Virus record (IMG/VR): IMGVR_UViG_3300046028_002315
Location: 1 to 21,517 of that record
Length of the DNA: 21,517 bases
DNA from: a virus
Reading direction: 5' to 3' (one strand)
In this document: positions 20,786-21,517 of the stretch, piece by piece
How the letters are laid out: each line of letters begins with the position of its first letter
Position numbering within the stretch: the first letter of the stretch is position 1
Position numbers and translations under genes: made by a program
The notes under the pieces: generated by a model
What the model was told of the DNA's origin: nothing
Seen by the model: only the letters and a program-made list of their open reading frames with translations
Databases searched by the model: none

Positions 20786-21020
20786 GGTAATGAGTTACAA
20801 AGGTGACGTAGAGTGGGGAGGAGCGAGCGCGAGCGAGGCTATCAAGTGGTTTCGCAAGGGCTTCAACAACTCTATCTTCGTATCAGTATGGAACGAGGAA
20901 GATGAGGAAGAGCCTGTCCTCGTCACCGATAAGATAGAAGTGACGAACCTATTGCTCTCCCTGCTGGTGAGTGAGAAGGAGGAATACCAACCCAAGCCCA
21001 AGAAAGAGTGGGCGCGATGA
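20763..21020 (+). CDS. Small protein, 85 aa
   Basis: The frame is open from 20727, but the ATG at 20763 has AAGGAGGAG five bases upstream and gives MKLINFYEVMSYKGDVEWGG. The segment ASASEAIKWFRKGFNNSIFV and then SVWNEEDEEEPVLVTDKI suggests a strand-helix-strand fold common to small phage proteins that read xxYxVxYxxxxVxWxGxSAxEAIxWxR. The C-terminus is Lys/Pro/Glu-rich. Unknown function. Confidence 0.7.
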   Translation: MKLINFYEVMSYKGDVEWGGASASEAIKWFRKGFNNSIFVSVWNEEDEEEPVLVTDKIEVTNLLLSLLVSEKEEYQPKPKKEWAR

Positions 21021-21100
21021 TATTTCTTGGGGTAATACTGGTAACTATAATTGCTTACCTGCTTATAGTATGGGAGGATAAGCTCAATGAACGAGGATGA
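21017..21100 (+). CDS. Tiny single-pass membrane peptide, 27 aa
   Basis: ATG overlaps the previous stop (ATGA). Almost all of it is one hydrophobic segment: IFLGVILVTIIAYLLIVW (residues 2-19), then EDKLNERG. Its stop lies 13 bases inside the next gene. The coupled start and clean membrane segment support a real micro-protein. The ribosome site is weak, so it depends on translational coupling. Inner membrane location is predicted. Confidence 0.55.
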   Translation: MIFLGVILVTIIAYLLIVWEDKLNERG

Positions 21101-21389
21101 GAAGAGGACAGTGACTGCCATAAAGCAGTCGGTGTACTATAGAAACTACCGACGGGCCAGAGACAGAGCATTCGTGCGCCTTGCTCAAGCCCATCCCGAC
21201 GACTATCGAATCTTATTTGAGGAAGAGAGAGCCAAGGATGAAGCAGAAGGTAAGACGTGGACTAGCAGCGGGACTACTATCATTCCCCCTGCTGGCAATA
21301 GGGTTAGACCACGCAAGCAGTCCACACTTGGACCCCCGCAAACCAACAGAAATCAGCAGGACGAAAGCAACGTGGAAGGAGAAGAATGA
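21087..21389 (+). CDS. Basic YRRARDRA-type phage protein, 100 aa
   Basis: ATG at 21087 with GGGAGGA upstream. The N-terminal two thirds read YYRNYRRARDRAFVRLAQAH, then PDDYRILFEEERAKDEAEGK, a pattern recalled from small actinophage proteins (NYRRARxRALVRLxxxxPxxYxxLxxxEKxxDE). The C-terminal third is polar and probably disordered. Strongly charged, helix-rich; nucleic acid binding is possible. Its stop overlaps the next start (ATGA). Confidence 0.72.
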   Translation: MNEDEKRTVTAIKQSVYYRNYRRARDRAFVRLAQAHPDDYRILFEEERAKDEAEGKTWTSSGTTIIPPAGNRVRPRKQSTLGPPQTNRNQQDESNVEGEE

Positions 21390-21517
21390 GAACAGAAAAC
21401 TGGCAAAGCAATTCGCGTGGGCTGCGTTTGGTTGGAGAGGAGGAGAGTGGCTCTGCCTCCACGATTTATGGACCCGTGAGAGCAGGTTTGACCACCTCGC
21501 AAGTAACCAGCAAGGAA
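21386..21517 (+). CDS. Lytic transglycosylase-like protein, partial, apparent frameshift
   Basis: The ATG at 21386 has AAGGAG upstream and an ATGA overlap like its neighbours, but its frame gives unconvincing text (MRTENWQSNSRGLRLVGEEE). The -1 frame from about 21397 instead gives KLAKQFAWAAFGWRGGEW, then LCLHDLWTRESRFDHLASNQ. That is very like the start of actinophage and actinobacterial SLT-type transglycosylases (YGW..xxWxCLxxLWxRESxWxxxAxNP), with the catalytic Glu in RES. One extra A in GAAAAC would join the two frames as MRTEKLAKQF. The cause could be a sequencing error, a real mutation, or an alternative upstream start. The rest is beyond the window. Confidence 0.6.
   Translation, partial: MRTENWQSNSRGLRLVGEEESGSASTIYGPVRAGLTTSQVTSKE

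Noticed and set aside
1-21517. CRISPR array, tRNA genes, insertion sequences, integrase or attachment site
   Set aside because: I looked for spaced direct repeats, tRNA-like cloverleaf ends, transposase motifs and integrase motifs on both strands and saw none. Short tRNAs cannot be excluded without a covariance scan.

Overview
The window looks like a stretch of a double-stranded DNA tailed phage genome, and most likely an actinobacteriophage. The structural block (minus strand, positions 1 to 17213) carries a large terminase subunit, a portal, a 1566-residue internal virion protein, further virion proteins, a scaffold, an N4-gp56-type major capsid protein, small head/connector proteins and the start of a tail protein with a LamG-like lectin domain. 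The actinobacterial assignment is inference. It rests on recalled resemblance of several proteins (the 58-residue MTRKDY protein, the CxxxC-KTKDH protein, the 429/576/192/1566-residue virion proteins) to actinophage families, plus a moderate GC content that would suit freshwater actinobacterial hosts. No bacterial gene, integrase, tRNA or CRISPR array was seen.

Layout, read in the direction of minus-strand transcription (right to left): terminase (17177 or 17213 to 15318), two small basic proteins, portal, a 46-residue Lys/Pro/Ala protein, two small proteins, the giant internal protein, three more internal virion proteins, scaffold, capsid, a hairpin, two small head proteins, then a run of six tiny, mostly Lys-rich proteins including DUF6496-like and DUF6321-like members, and the LamG-containing tail protein that runs off the left edge. 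Nearly all genes are coupled by ATGA or TAATG overlaps, as in one late operon.

Positions 17214 to 17963 (about 750 bases) form a non-coding divergent control region. It holds several perfect inverted repeats, a candidate late promoter facing left, a perfect TGTGA-N6-TCACA (CRP/GlxR-type) palindrome next to a TATAAT box, a hairpin with a T-tract about 100 bases further on (candidate small RNA), two perfect DnaA boxes 12 bp apart next to an AT-rich inverted repeat (candidate replication origin), and a rightward promoter.

To the right (plus strand, 17964 to the end) is a tightly packed operon of at least twelve small genes, mostly of unknown function and probably early or middle genes. Two promoters (about 17885 and 18336) share the same 16-bp spacer element containing TTACCCTAA, which suggests co-regulation by one DNA-binding protein. 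The operon includes a Cys-rich zinc-ribbon-like protein, a small exported or membrane protein, a 27-residue membrane peptide and, at the right edge, what looks like the start of a lytic transglycosylase interrupted by a one-base frameshift.

The most interesting signals are the control region (twin DnaA boxes, CRP-like box with candidate small RNA, paired promoter/operator modules), the cluster of tiny lysine-rich proteins, and the frameshifted cell-wall enzyme.
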